DNA of 64,000 nt from assembly GCA_964020975.1 (NCBI GenBank), contig OZ026619.1, forward strand, positions 6,869,222 through 6,933,221, written 5' to 3'. Position numbers and translations under genes: made by a program. Each line of letters opens with the position of its first letter. The stretch's first letter is position 1. Source of the stretch: Hermodice carunculata. Taxonomy: Eukaryota > Annelida > Polychaeta > Eunicida > Amphinomidae. The notes below the pieces were generated by a model. The model was not told where the DNA came from and made no database searches. It was given only the letters and a program-made list of their open reading frames with translations. This document shows positions 36,566-48,180 of the stretch, one piece after another.

Positions 36566-36895
36566 TTAGGGGGCAGTCATTATTTACGGGGGTGGGGGGG
36601 GGGGGGCTCGGGATGTTGGGGTGGTGTATCATCATAATATTGTGCCCCCTTCCTCATAAAAACAGAATTTGCCCCCCCCCCCCAGCAAGTCTGCAGAATT
36701 TGGTGCCCCCCCCCCCCCCGCCTCATACTGGTTATTGTTGTGTGTCTTTGTTTTTTTAAACTTATTCACAATTTGATGACCCCACATTTATGACCCCCCC
36801 CCTTTGCAAGCATGTCCTCCCCCCCCCCCCCCCCAGTTGGGTAGAGAAATTTTGTGACCCTCCCCCCCCCCCCGTAAATAATGACAGCCCCCTTA
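36566..36895. mobile_element. Harbinger-like MITE, 324 bp, TSD TTA
   Basis: The element 36569-36892 has inverted ends beginning GGGGGCAGTCATTATTTACG at the left and, read from the right, GGGGGCTGTCATTATTTACG. It is flanked by TTA on both sides (36566-36568 and 36893-36895). The inside is made of G or C homopolymer runs and T-rich spacers and has no ORF. A 3-bp TTA/TAA duplication is typical of PIF/Harbinger. Confidence 0.75.
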
Positions 36896-38203
36896 CTATA
36901 TTGAGATGATCTCTGCTATTGTCTGTTACCCTTCCTCCGTCCTTAATTTGCTGACTTCGTGTGTGCTGGTGTTTTCGCTTAATCTAAGGTATCTTCCGTG
37001 TACTGCAGTGTCTGCTCAGTTGTTCGTTCCTGACTACATGTTTAACTTATATAATCCAGCATAACGATATCTACCTGTTCTGGAATCAGAAGCTAAAAAG
37101 TTTACGTCTAAGATATGTGCGTGAAGGAACATCTTATTCCGTTTCACTTTTACTATATTTGTAAGGTCAAAGCATTTCTTGTCCCTTCGGCTTTCACAAG
37201 GGTACAATTAAAGAAACTGACTATCCCTGTTCTGATATAGCATCCAACAACGTTTCGTACGCATGTTAAAAGTCACAAGGCAGCATTGAGCCAGATGAAG
37301 GCTTTTTTTGCATAAGGACTAGAGTCGCAAAATATAAACCATATTTCTCACCACTTTGCAGAATCTCCGATGAAGCGAAGACGAGCAATGTGTTCGTTTT
37401 GCGCTTGCAACGAGATATAGATAGATGATAACGTGTTTGGATACATCATTAAATATCTAGTAATGTCATTACATCTTATAGGATTAAAAAAGCTAATTAT
37501 ATCGGTAAATATTTAGTCATATCATCGAATATTTCGTCAAATATTTAACATGTCGTCTAAATTTATCATATTTTAATACAAATTTACTTAACCATATCAT
37601 CAATCATATATAATATGTGCAAATACATTAGTAAATATGATTAAATGCATGTGATTTTAACATATCTTTAAACAAGATTTCTATGAATACAGTACACTAT
37701 GACACCCGCTGTTCAGTTTGCGCGTGAATGTTGTTATCGATGTTGTTTTACCTGTCCACAAAAATAGGTGTCATTCCTGTCTATGAAAGACATTGTAGTG
37801 ATATAATGTAGCTATTGTTTTGTTTTATATGAGGTGCAAAAAGAAAAAAATATGGCTGTTCCGTCCAATTATTGGATACTGCCTGAACCAGGTTCCTGTG
37901 CGGAACAAGTAAAACCCGGCACACACATGTAATTCAACAGAATGAGCGGCCTTTTGATGGTTGACTATTTGAGCCTTTTTCCATATTATGCTTTAAAAAT
38001 CTGTATTGATCACTAAGAATTCGACGAGGTGGAAAATGTAGATTTATGCCTGGCCTATGCTACCGATGGTTTTAGTTTAGAGTAGCAATTAAAGTTTATT
38101 ATTGCAAGCCATACATATTTTACGTTATGTGTAGATAAGGTCGGTTTCGTTCCGGCCTTTCCGTTGCTGGCCCTTTAAGGTTCTTCCGTTTCAACTATAC
38201 CAG

Positions 38204-38540
38204 GAACTTTCATGAACATGTCAGGAAAGGCTGTCAGGCACCAGATACATATGGTTGCCATCTTGAAATTCTTTCGCATGGTTGTCACTGTTGCCCCAGA
38301 TTGGTATCCGGTCAAGAGGCAAAGATATTGTGGATTTTAATCGTAGCTTCTGTTTATGGTATTATAATTATGTGTTCAAGATTTTTGCAATTATTGATAA
38401 GTGAGGTATTTTTTATAATTCCAAAGACAAACGTGATTTTTAAAAGTTTAATTTTCAATTTCTACAATTTATTTATACGTCGATTTTATATTATATTTTA
38501 TACATTGATATGTTTATGTATGTTGCAAATAAATATTTGA
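38204..38540 (+). CDS. Candidate terminal exon with hydrophobic tail
   Basis: After a good acceptor (CCGTTTCAACTATACCAG) a frame runs to a stop at 38538-38540. It has a cysteine-rich start (KGCQAPDTYGCHLEIL, HGCHCCPRL) and a membrane-like stretch (ILWILIVASVYGIIIMC). AATAAA lies at 38528-38533, overlapping the end of the frame. The last half is AT-driven and hydrophobic, so only the first part may be real. It could be a 3' terminal exon of one of the repeat-domain transcripts or a chance frame. Confidence 0.25.
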
Positions 38541-38734
38541 CCGAAAACCTTCAAAGGGTTCTTTTTTGAGTGTAACATTGCGTTTACTTCATCATATGAT
38601 TAAATCCAGAATATATTATTATATCATTGAAAACGTTTAATGATATGTCACAATCTTAATGACACCATTAAATACGAAAATGTGATTATTCGATTATGGT
38701 CAAATTCATTTCGACATATAATCAAATTGCATTT

Positions 38735-38902
<168 letters not shown>

Positions 38903-39038
38903 AACTCCTTCTCATACGCACTGGGCTATTACTTACTACTGGAAAAAGACTCTTGACGAGGTCAAAACATGTTTCATTGACATGCACAAGCTTTTCCTTT
39001 GCAATGAAAAATTACCTCGCCGAAACTCATATAAGCAG

Positions 39039-39223
39039 TTTTCAATCCCCGTCTTATGGACCACCTTACACAGTTTGTATTAAAATATCACGAATGCCTT
39101 TGAAATGTGATGTTGCAGCAAAAAGTACACGAACTGATGAATCATTTGACAAATGTCACTTCCAAGACGACCCACCTCCAGTTGCAGACAGGTTCCGTAG
39201 CAGAAAACCGAAATTGCTTATTC
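39039..39223 (+). CDS. Exon, module 3 Y-T-x-C segment fused with linker
   Basis: A 185-bp exon, phase 2 to 1, with acceptor ATATAAGCAG and donor ATTC|GTGAGT. It encodes [20 protein letters not shown] then [28 protein letters not shown]. It aligns with 7046 plus 7603 joined, keeps the phase-2 start of the Y-T-C exons, and shows Y-T-V-C instead of Y-T-C-V. The phase-2 exon that should precede it was not found. Confidence 0.65.
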
Positions 39224-39298
39224 GTGAGTATTCATCTCTGTTGCTGAATCTAACATGCTGGTGCCATTCCTTTAAAAGTAGGGATAAGAAAATTGTAA

Positions 39299-39313
39299 TA
39301 CATATATATATAT

Positions 39314-39369
<56 letters not shown>

Positions 39370-39376
39370 ATATATT
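39299..39376. repeat. (TA)n microsatellite with TATAATATA interruptions
   Basis: A TA run broken by AATAT and TTATAT. It sits in the short intron between exons 39039 and 39719. Confidence 0.95.
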
Positions 39377-39718
39377 CCTTATATATTTCTCTCTGGGACC
39401 CACATATTACTGCTGCACAATTCAACTAACGATGTATATAAGTACTTCAGTCCATGTAAACAATGCATTTTGTGTTCCAGATGGGCCATAAACCTTAGAG
39501 AATAGAGCAGTGATCTTATCTATACCCGAGTTGGCCTTTGAAGTACTCCTAGTAAGACTGGTAGAATTGTTAAAGAAGTGTAACCAGCATGAATGCCGTA
39601 TCCCATCGAGGTTCGATTATGTCCATGTGCAGACGTCTTAACCGTGTGGAAAGTGAAAGTAAAGATCTTGTCTATGTATGCACGGAGGGACACCTTATTT
39701 GATAGTCTACAATAAGAG

Positions 39719-39890
39719 GCAGTATTATGTCAAATGAATCATTCCATTTGCATTGCGAAATGTCAAACCAAATCTATTATCTTCTCATCGAAGAAGGAAA
39801 GGTTGTAGGTCAGACAGGTTCAAGATCAACAACCCAAGTTGAATATGTCCCAGGACGTTTTTGTGATGTACAGTTCCTACAAAGACAACT
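39719..39890 (+). CDS. Exon, module 3 core, decayed cysteine pattern
   Basis: A 172-bp exon, phase 1 to 2, with acceptor AATAAGAG and donor ACT|GTATGT (acceptor weak, with a neighbouring GCAG). It encodes SNESFHLHCEMSNQIYYLLI, then EEGKVVGQTG and SRSTTQVEYVPGRFCDVQFL. It matches the C-P-I-S-G-G-F plus S-R-M-E-S-E-C segments of module 1 in one exon, but keeps fewer cysteines. I first considered an FGF-like beta-trefoil and rejected it. Confidence 0.58.
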
Positions 39891-40019
39891 GTATGTGATG
39901 TATTTATAGCCTACATATAGCTCTGATAGTATCTATTAAAAATGTGCAGTAGAGGACAAGTGGAAAATACATCTCCAGACCATATTGTCATCTTAATGTT
40001 TATAAGATAGGACACCAGA

Positions 40020-40388
40020 CTAATTTGGAATTACCAAACACTTATAGTCAAACAGAACCGTAAAACCATCACTACGTATCAACAAGTTTGAGTTGATGCC
40101 CTGCAAGATTACCAAAGGACATTTTTGTTTATAGTTCTTAAGAATAATACCACAAATAGGGATGTCAGTGAATAATGGGCGGTAACTGTGGCCGTCTTTA
40201 GTCCATTTACAGAAGCCAAAGGGACACTCACTTCGCGCCGCTCCCGTAACAACGTTATAAGTCATAGGCCTAATGTCAGTGAAATGTAGAATGCTAAAAT
40301 AAACATAACATACACTTATCAACGCCAAAGTATTGCCCAACTTGCTCCGCATTGACCTGAATTGGTACATTAGCCCATGGATGGTCAC
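40020..40388 (-). CDS. 122-codon Cys-containing ORF on the - strand
   Basis: An uninterrupted frame from MTIHGLMYQFRSMRSK to a stop. Residues 17-37 are hydrophobic (NTLALISVCYVYFSILHF), which could be a signal anchor. The rest has five spaced cysteines (ARSECPFGFCKWTKDG, DIPICGII, KQKCPLVILQG, DYKCLVIPN). No family recognised. It lies in the intron region between exons 39719 and 41171 and could be a small intronless gene, a retrocopy or chance. Confidence 0.35.
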   Translation of the reverse strand: MTIHGLMYQFRSMRSKLGNTLALISVCYVYFSILHFTDIRPMTYNVVTGAARSECPFGFCKWTKDGHSYRPLFTDIPICGIILKNYKQKCPLVILQGINSNLLIRSDGFTVLFDYKCLVIPN

Positions 40389-40532
40389 ATCAAAGCCAGA
40401 CCGTCGAATGAGCCGGCTGTATCAAGATAGCGCAAATTTGTCTCAATTGGAACCTAACCTGAAAACTCCCCAAACGGGTCTTCTCATATTGGCATATGAG
40501 TGAACAGACACATCTACCTACAGTCTCTGTAG

Positions 40533-40534
<2 letters not shown>

Positions 40535-40617
<83 letters not shown>

Positions 40618-40673
40618 TATATATAGATATACATATGTATATACATACATATGTATATATATATATACATTAT

Positions 40674-40745
<72 letters not shown>
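40535..40745. repeat. Two (TA)n runs separated by a TACATATG-rich spacer
   Basis: TA runs at about 40545-40615 and 40665-40745 with GATATATAGATA and CATATGTATA between them, partly palindromic. Confidence 0.95.
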
Positions 40746-40749
<4 letters not shown>

Positions 40750-41170
40750 CGAAAATAATATGAATTATATGCGATACGCCTGTAAAATAAGCATCGTTTT
40801 AAAGATCATTAAGAATTGGATCTCCGCGACATATATCTTAGCTTTGTATCATTCAAAGAACACAACGACTTCACTGCCCAGCCATCATCTTCAGGCATGC
40901 AGAGGAAGCTCCACTGTCACCACCAACGAGCACATAATTTCAGCGTCACGGATGATCATTTATTAACTCTAAATTATTTTACAATGATAAGCACAAACTA
41001 CATGCAAAGTCCGTTAAACTGTGCATGGAATATAATTTCTGAAAATTTAGAACCCGTCAGTTGGCGTGCTTGGACACCATGTTACTAGTAATGCAATGTT
41101 GGTCAAGAATCTCATTGCTGTTCCGGTTAAAGAATTCTACAGAATATCTGGTACTATTTATATATTTCAG

Positions 41171-41353
41171 CAAGGAATATAACCAGTCTAAATGACTGCG
41201 GGCTGAATGGAACATCACATGTATATTTGGAAACCAGGACAAAAAGTGGACATCATAGATGCAAGGGTGCGTTGTCAGACTGGGACTCGGAGAAATGTGT
41301 CCGTATTGATAGTATGTCATTCCTGCCGTCATCGTGCCTGCGAGGAACAGAAG
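41171..41353 (+). CDS. Exon, Cys-rich segment of unplaced type
   Basis: A 183-bp symmetric phase 1-1 exon with acceptor TTTATATATTTCAG and donor GAAG|GTAAAT. It encodes NITSLNDCGLNGTSHVYLET, then KSGHHRCKGALSDWDSEKC and SMSFLPSSCLRGTEG: four cysteines and two N-glycosylation sequons. It does not align clearly to any module-1 exon. The phase-compatible exon that should link it to 39719 was not found. Confidence 0.6.
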
Positions 41354-42829
41354 GTAAATGGATGAAAAGAGTCTATTTGCCGCTCTTCTGTATGTGTGTT
41401 ATTGTAAATACACTTAATTTCGCAATATATTTATGTTTTTTATTTCGCTGATGACAAAAAAGAAATGAAAGCAAAAACAATAAAGAAATATTACAGCGTA
41501 GGTTTAATGTGAAGTATGTCTCAATATTGAAACTAAAATTCCACTTAAATCCCTGAAATGCAAAGTTGTGAAAATTTATCAACGTGAAAATAAGTGTATT
41601 TACAGTACTGAACTTCCGTTCTTCGAAAAATGAGTTTGGGACTAAGCAGGGCCACCTAGGCTCCTGATCAGGTGACAAAGTTGGTTTGGGGGTCTCATTG
41701 TTAAAGGAGGGGGTAAAGGAGGATGTCTCGTCATGCTGCACACAAAATATTTTTCCCTTTAACATTTCACGCAAAATCTATTTTATCGCCAACACAATTC
41801 ACAGGATATAATATTGTGACTGATTTACAATTCACAGAAAAAATTAAACATGTGAATCACGACTCACGAAAAATATAAAAAAAAACATTACGCATCACAA
41901 AAATACCCCTTGGCCCCCTCTTAAAAGAAAACGCACGCATCGATATCATCTTCTCATCACCAGGTGCGTGATACCCAAACGAACATATGACACTGTATAT
42001 GTTTATACATGTAGAGGCAGACTCATTAGAAATTTTACTCAGTACTCCTCTCATTAAAAAATGTCATCATCGACTTGATACCATCTGAGCAGTGCAAAAA
42101 TCATGTTGACAAAACCTGAATAGTGTTGCGATATATGCATATGATAGACTCCCATAATCATGCTCCATACTGTTTTTGCATTCAGTGGAAAAAAATCCCA
42201 CTGATCAAGTAGTTGTCATTCAAAGGATGGGTGACATTTTTTCATAGAGTATAATTGTCAGAAGGCAACATAATCTCCCTGTGATTGGGGTTAGACTTGT
42301 AAATTTAAAACCGTAGCAGCTGGGCTGGTACCACGATTTAAAGTGTAGCATTTTGGCTAAAATAGCATAAACCTCTGTAGCCAAAGGCTTTTTCTTGTAA
42401 CTAAAACCGTGAACATAATTTTACGCTTTGAAATTGTGCACAATAACTATGAATGAATAAGTTCAATACCAGGAATAAATATGTTCCTCAAAAGTTAAAT
42501 AAATTATGGAATATCCTAAGGCAATTTGACCAGAGCTTACAAAATTTTAACCATAGCACATCCTTTTTAGCCACTGACTTTTTGGTTGATGGATAATGCT
42601 AGCCTAGAGCAGGTTGTGAAAAGATGCATAGTTTAATCAGAAAGCACGGACTCTACTTCTGGAAGTGGTACATATTTGTACACGCTGTTTTTTTTTTTTT
42701 TAATAATGATGCCGTGGTTGTGTGGGGAGGGGGCGGAGAATAGCGAAACAGGTATATCGCAATTGAAGGCCAGCATTTGCACAATCAAAAAAAAAAACAC
42801 TCGCGTACATGCTGATTTCGTATCAAGAT

Positions 42830-43567
42830 TTAGAGGCCGTCCATAATTGTCAACATTTTTATCTATGTCCAAAATGACCAAAATTTTTAACCACCCCCCC
42901 CCCCCTTATGGCCATCATCAACATTTTTTTCGGACTTTTTTGCAAACACAGACACTCAACCTCATATAATATGACCGAATTGCTTTGACACAGAGTACAT
43001 ACAGTTTTCCTTGGCTAAGCTTAATAAAGTAAATTTATTCTTGTATAAATATTTAGCAAATAAAGGGGACCAACAAATTATAAAATTTCATTTTGATATT
43101 CATTTATTATTTTAAAAAAGATACCGATATTCTACAAACTCTCCTGCTTTGATTGCAGCAACAACTATATATCATTTATATCATAAATTATGTTTGTGTA
43201 GATAATATTAATGGTGTTTGATCAATGAAATTGATGCTGAATGTCCAGTCCATACGTCAATACACATAAACACAGTTCACTAAAAATCCCATTTCAACGG
43301 CTTATGACTTTTTGGGTCTGCACATTTCTGTTCCAGCTGACTGAATGGGAATTGCATCAAGGGGTTGATGGGAAGAAAGGGTTAAAATGCAAAGTGACAC
43401 CTGGTTGCAGGTTGAAATTTTACAGGGGAACTGAAAATGTTGGATGTAGAAAATGAACATTTTTAGGGTTGAAAGTTATGGTCATCTGGCTCTGACCCCC
43501 CCCCCCCCCCCCCCCCCGGCCATTTTGGACATAGACGAAAATGTTGACAATTATGGACGGCCCCTTA
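42830..43567. mobile_element. Harbinger-like TIR element, 732 bp, TSD TTA
   Basis: The element 42833-43564 has inverted ends about 47 bp long with about four mismatches. The right end read inward starts GGGGCCGTCCATAATTGTCA and the left has GAGGCC at the same place, continuing with AACATTTT and TCTATGTCCAAAATG. TTA flanks both sides. There is a C-run next to each inner TIR edge. No transposase is seen inside, so it is non-autonomous. Confidence 0.82.
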
Positions 43568-44063
43568 AGGGAAAGGGGAAAAGTGATGGAACCAACTACG
43601 CCAGGATGGCAAACTAACTTACCGCCGAAAATAAGTCGTCTTTATGTCTGCACACATTTGTCGTCGCGCTTTAGCAAGAGAGACACCTGAAATTACTACA
43701 TGAATGTTGATGGTAATCTACCGTGCATTGTAACAGTACCATACAGTGTTGGAACTCTGTCATCACGGATTAAATTTGGTGTATTGTGTGCCAACAGAGG
43801 GTAAATAAAATCACAGAAATTAGATCATGCTTAAAACAGATTCTTAATGAAGTGTTGTGATTTTCTTTCTCGGGTCGTTTCTAAAGACACGACCGTATAA
43901 GCATGTCCCACTGTGATGTTTAATATCCGGTGATTTATACTCATTTCCAATTTAACTTGTCATTGCACCCAATTTCAATATTCACAGCACTGAGCCACCA
44001 ATGAAGTGTATGAAATTATGGAAATATTATAGAAATTATGGAGAGATATGTTCGCGTCAGTCT

Positions 44064-44100
44064 ATGAATTTCACTTCGATCCTGTCGAAGTGAAATTCAT
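44064..44100. other. Perfect 16-bp inverted repeat hairpin
   Basis: Arms 44064-44079 (ATGAATTTCACTTCGA) and 44085-44100 are exact reverse complements around a 5-base loop (TCCTG). Nothing nearby explains it. Confidence 0.85.
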
Positions 44101-44751
44101 GGGCTGTGTGTTGTCCGGCATGATGAATATTTGACGAGTCGACTGCAGGTTGCCGCTGTATCGATGTTGATATCATCATGTATTCTCCTAGCCCTCCCTG
44201 TCTGGCGCAAGTGCTATCCATGTTCATGCTTTGGTGTTTTTGCGCTTTTTTCAAGATGGCCAACTAGTCGTCCCTTCCAACTTGTCAACTATATGTGTAT
44301 GCACAGGGGACTGTATATTGTTTGTCGAAAAATATTTTTCGTTAACAGAGTTCAACATATCATAACACAAAGACAGCTTTATTAACGCGAAGACAGCAGA
44401 GGGTGTTCTGTAAGTTAGTACTTTTTTGCCATGCAAGTCTTTGAATGTTTGCACGAATGTGTGACCGTATTTCACTTTTTGTGACGGCCATGACAGATGG
44501 AATCGTAGCATCATCTTCAATTTCCTCGCCAGAAGTTAAAATATTCTAGTATAGCGGCTATTATTTTTGCCTGAAATTAATTTGATCGTAAAGATTGGCC
44601 TACTTTGCAGCAACATAGGCAGAAATAAAGGTTTTGCTTGGACACGTGGCAACAGTCATATTTGAACTTTTTGGACTATAGTAAAGGACCAATACCCCTC
44701 CCCATCCTCGCAATCAGCATGTCTTTAAACCTCCACTTTGAGCCAAATTTC

Positions 44752-44990
44752 ATGGTTTTTGTTTTTTTGTTTTTTGTTTTTTTTTTTTTTTTGTTTTTGT
44801 TTTTGTTTTTTTTTTTTTGTTTTGATTTGTTTTTGTTTAGTTTTTGTTTTTTGTTTTGTTTTTTGGTTTTTTGTTTTTGTTTTTTGGGGGGTTTTTTGGG
44901 GGGTGGGGTTTTTTTGTCCTTTTTTTTCGTTTTTTTTTTGGGGGGGGGGGGAGGAGTGGTGGGGTTTTTTGTGTTTTTTTGCCAGGCAGA
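44752..44990. repeat. T/G-only low-complexity tract with G-runs
   Basis: Long TTTTTG units and several runs of 4-12 G, almost no A or C. All long frames here (F/L/C/G-rich on +, K/N/P-rich on -) are artefacts. Confidence 0.95.
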
Positions 44991-45276
44991 AGTGGAATAT
45001 ATTTCAAGCATGTACTTATTTTCTTTAAAGTTCCTTTTTGTTGCTTGTTCAGATAAGTTAATGTAACACTACGACAAATTATCACAGTGTCCGATTGTTT
45101 ACCTCTTTTGCGTGCAAAAACAACACAATGTACTCATTGCGATCACAAGACAAGTTTTTTGTGGCCATGCTTTGAGTTTCAAAACACATGGCACCATTTG
45201 TATGAACGGGCGTGGATAATTATAGTTGCACCAATGAAATTGCATCCTGTATACATGATGACACTCGCCCGTTTTT

Positions 45277-45553
45277 GTTTGTTTTTTGGGGGGTGGGGTT
45301 TTTTTTTTTTTTTTTTTTGTTTTTTTTTTTTTTTTGTTTTGTTTGTTTGTTTGTTTGTCTTTTTTTGTTTGTTTTTTTTGTTGTTTTTTGTTTTTGTTTT
45401 TTGTTTTTGGGTTTTTTTTTGGGTTTTTTTGGTTTTTGGTGTTTTTTGGGGGGGGTTTCTTGTTTTGTTTTGGTTTTTTTTTTTTTTTTTTTCTTTTTCC
45501 TTTTTGTTTTTGTTTTTTTGTTTTTTTTTTTTTTTTTTTTTGTTTTTGTTTTT
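45277..45553. repeat. T/G-only low-complexity tract with G-runs (second)
   Basis: The same composition as the tract 290 bp upstream, separated from it by about 290 bp of ordinary sequence. The remaining stretch to 46741 shows nothing supported. Confidence 0.95.
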
Positions 45554-46741
45554 AATTCAACTTTCTTTTCCATAATATGATAAATGTGTATCACGCGACA
45601 TCGCGACGACTGCCACCTTGATTCGGTCAGATGTCACGTGTTCAGCAACAGTATGGACTTCAAAAAGCGTAATCTTTTGCAAACAGTATGCTATTATGTT
45701 ATCACTCGACTCATGCTGTTTCTAGTTAAGCCACAGTGGGTCAGAAAGCTAGTTAATTGCAAAAAATGTCCATTATTAACACAATTATTCAAGCAATGAT
45801 TATCTGGGCGAGTTTGGGGTACATTTTAAGTCGAGTGTCAGTTTCGCATTGCTGCACACAAGTATTTGTAAAGAATCTTACATGGCTGAGAGTGAGTTAA
45901 TATTTTTCTCTCACGAGGGATCATTGTGGTCGGGAAAATCACGAGTGACCGCAGTTCACGAGTGATTGTCCACACCAAAAAAAAACAAAACAAAAACGAT
46001 TGCAAGTGACAGAAGATTAGCATCTCACTCTCCAGCCATGTAAAATTTAGCTTATTATTTAATTGGGTATTCATTACAAACAATGTGCCCTTTGTTTCCT
46101 GTCAATGCCCACCTGCTGTGCCCTGCTTGTTTTCGTTCGTCGCAGTTATTCCACGTCATGCGTGACGTATAATCAAACATACCTCCCGCAAATTTGACTT
46201 TGTCTAAATCTTAATGCACCATATACTGATGCAGGCGCATCACAATTTAGTTGTAACAAAATTAAAGTCATGTGATCCACAGTGAGTCCCTTACGTTCGA
46301 ATTTCACTTTGGAAAAAGATAATTCACCCTCAAACATACTATCAAACCTCGTGGTCTATATTTGACCTACGATTTACCTTAAATGATGTTGTGATATGAA
46401 ACATTTCAACATAAACATGTTCGGCTGAATTTAGATCAAGGGTATATTTAATGTGTGGATTTAAAGAGGGAAAACATCAGGGAAATTGGAAGCATTAGGC
46501 GCCATCTAAAAAACACCCTGATGTGTAGAATTCGTACCACTTCTAATAGTGGTACCCCCGACAATTTAATTGTCACGGGGCTAAATAAAAACATGGCTAC
46601 ATCGGAAAACGTCTCACTGTCGAACTGAAGTAGATCACAAAAATGAGGCTTTTTGAGGGACACTGTTGCCTGACCACACCAGCGGTAAGCATTAAAGCTA
46701 ATGATTGTCATTGTTATCCACTTTATGTTTTGTTCAATCAG

Positions 46742-46830
46742 AATTTCGCTGTGTGGCTAGAATCCACGTGGATGGAACTAGTGGTCGACTTATAACGAAA
46801 GATCCACATGAAAGGCAATTCACGTGCTGG
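46742..46830 (+). CDS. Exon, C-x-A segment paralogous to 17300
   Basis: An 89-bp exon, phase 1 to 0, with acceptor TTTTGTTCAATCAG and donor TGG|GTAAGT. It encodes FRCVARIHVDGTSGRLITKD then PHERQFTCW. It has the same phase pair and nearly the same length as 17300 (LLCWASWKESGYTF). It joins in phase 0 to 47838. Confidence 0.7.
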
Positions 46831-47837
46831 GTAAGTACGAGGAACAAACGTTTGTTATTTCTGGAGTAGACACAGTTATGCAAATATGTGTCCAGATCAA
46901 AATGAGCCACTAAATCCAGTTTTTACAATGATTAAGAGCCACAAATTCATGCAGGCAAGCACCAATGCAGACTTCCTTGACATTATGAAAAGTACAACAG
47001 GTTAAGATAAGCTGTCTGATCATGGAAATGACTGCGGAATGAGCCACAGAAAAACTTGGTACTGTCGCAGTCCGGAAAGCGTTGAGTGTGCCGGAAAGCG
47101 TTGAGTGTGCACTGTGCAGTGATTAAAAGTAAACGGTTGGTCAGCATCAATGTTAGCAATTCTTTTCTAATGATACAAGGAAATATTTGCTTGTGAAGAC
47201 GCAGCTGGTGAAAACTCGCGCTTGATCATGCTCTAGGTGTTGAGGACGGCAGCACAGGGAAGCAGGTCCGCATCATGGAGAAGCGCATATCAGTTAGATA
47301 CCACACAATGCGGAGACTCAGACGAATTGGCATGGTCACTTGAACACAGAGCCCTCATGCGGATATATGTACTGCCAGGTAGTATTCAGAATGGTTTCTG
47401 ACATCGGTTTAATTTTCTCGAAAGGATCAATGATGCAGAACCCGCATCAAAAAGGTCCCTTATACAATCTGACGGGCCTAGTACATTATGTATCTTGAAC
47501 AAATATTGGTCACAATCCATGGGCAATCAGGTGAAATGGAAAAATTAGAGCCAAATTTTGTTTTTCTGCGAGCTTATAATTTTCAGTACACGCACGATAA
47601 TATGTACTTCTTTGAGGCGCGGGGGGGGGGGGATCCAGGTTTTCCACGGCCGTCGACTGTATGGTATTTCTTGATTCCCTTTCGTTCTGTTAAATACCAA
47701 TTCCACAGATATTACTGTTATAGCAAACATTGTCTTTACGATACCTAACGTATGTTTAAACTCTCATCATTTTTCCAACAATATTTTCATGTATTGCATC
47801 TCAATAAATAACGCATGATGTTCTCTACACATTGCAG

Positions 47838-47925
47838 GGACACGGCAAAGGCGTTGCATGGGAGGGCATAACAGAGAGAAATCCACGCTTTCTCGTGGAC
47901 TCTCCACTGTGCCCTCAAGCCAGAG
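47838..47925 (+). CDS. Exon, phase 0-1 partner of 46742
   Basis: An 88-bp exon, phase 0 to 1, with acceptor CACATTGCAG and donor CAGAG|GTATGG. It encodes GHGKGVAWEGITERNPRFLV then DSPLCPQAR. A candidate continuation at 48034 (acceptor CCTTTATTTCTTAG, phase 1) would add a short hydrophobic tail (LYTLLLFILMDP) and stop at 48107; that tail is weakly supported. Confidence 0.66.
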
Positions 47926-48087
47926 GTATGGTCTCCCCTTGACCACAAAACCGTGGACAAGAAAGCATGGAGTAAAATCAGGAAAGGTCTCTATCCATGC
48001 AATCACAGGAAGCCAAATGTGCCTTTATTTCTTAGCTTTGTACACACTGCTTTTATTTATTCTGATGGACCCAGTGCCATACAATAT

Positions 48088-48180
48088 CATATACTGGAAG
48101 ATGGACTAGTCAATGACTTCGCGTGCTGACTTGGACTGGTCAATGATTTCACGTGCTGAAAGATGGACTAGTCAATTGTG
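48088..48180. repeat. Short tandem repeat, about 36-bp unit, 2.5 copies
   Basis: Units share GGACTAGTCAATGA(C/T)TTC(G/A)CGTGCTGA and are spaced 31-37 bp. Confidence 0.75.

Noticed and set aside
39719-39890. Resemblance to an FGF-type beta-trefoil (HLHC...YYLLIEEGKVVG)
   Set aside because: The conserved FGF core does not follow, and the segment aligns better with the repeated module (S-R-...-V-P-G-R-F).
44676-45011. Lys/Pro-rich and Phe-rich long frames
   Set aside because: They come from the T/G-only tracts and have no coding character.
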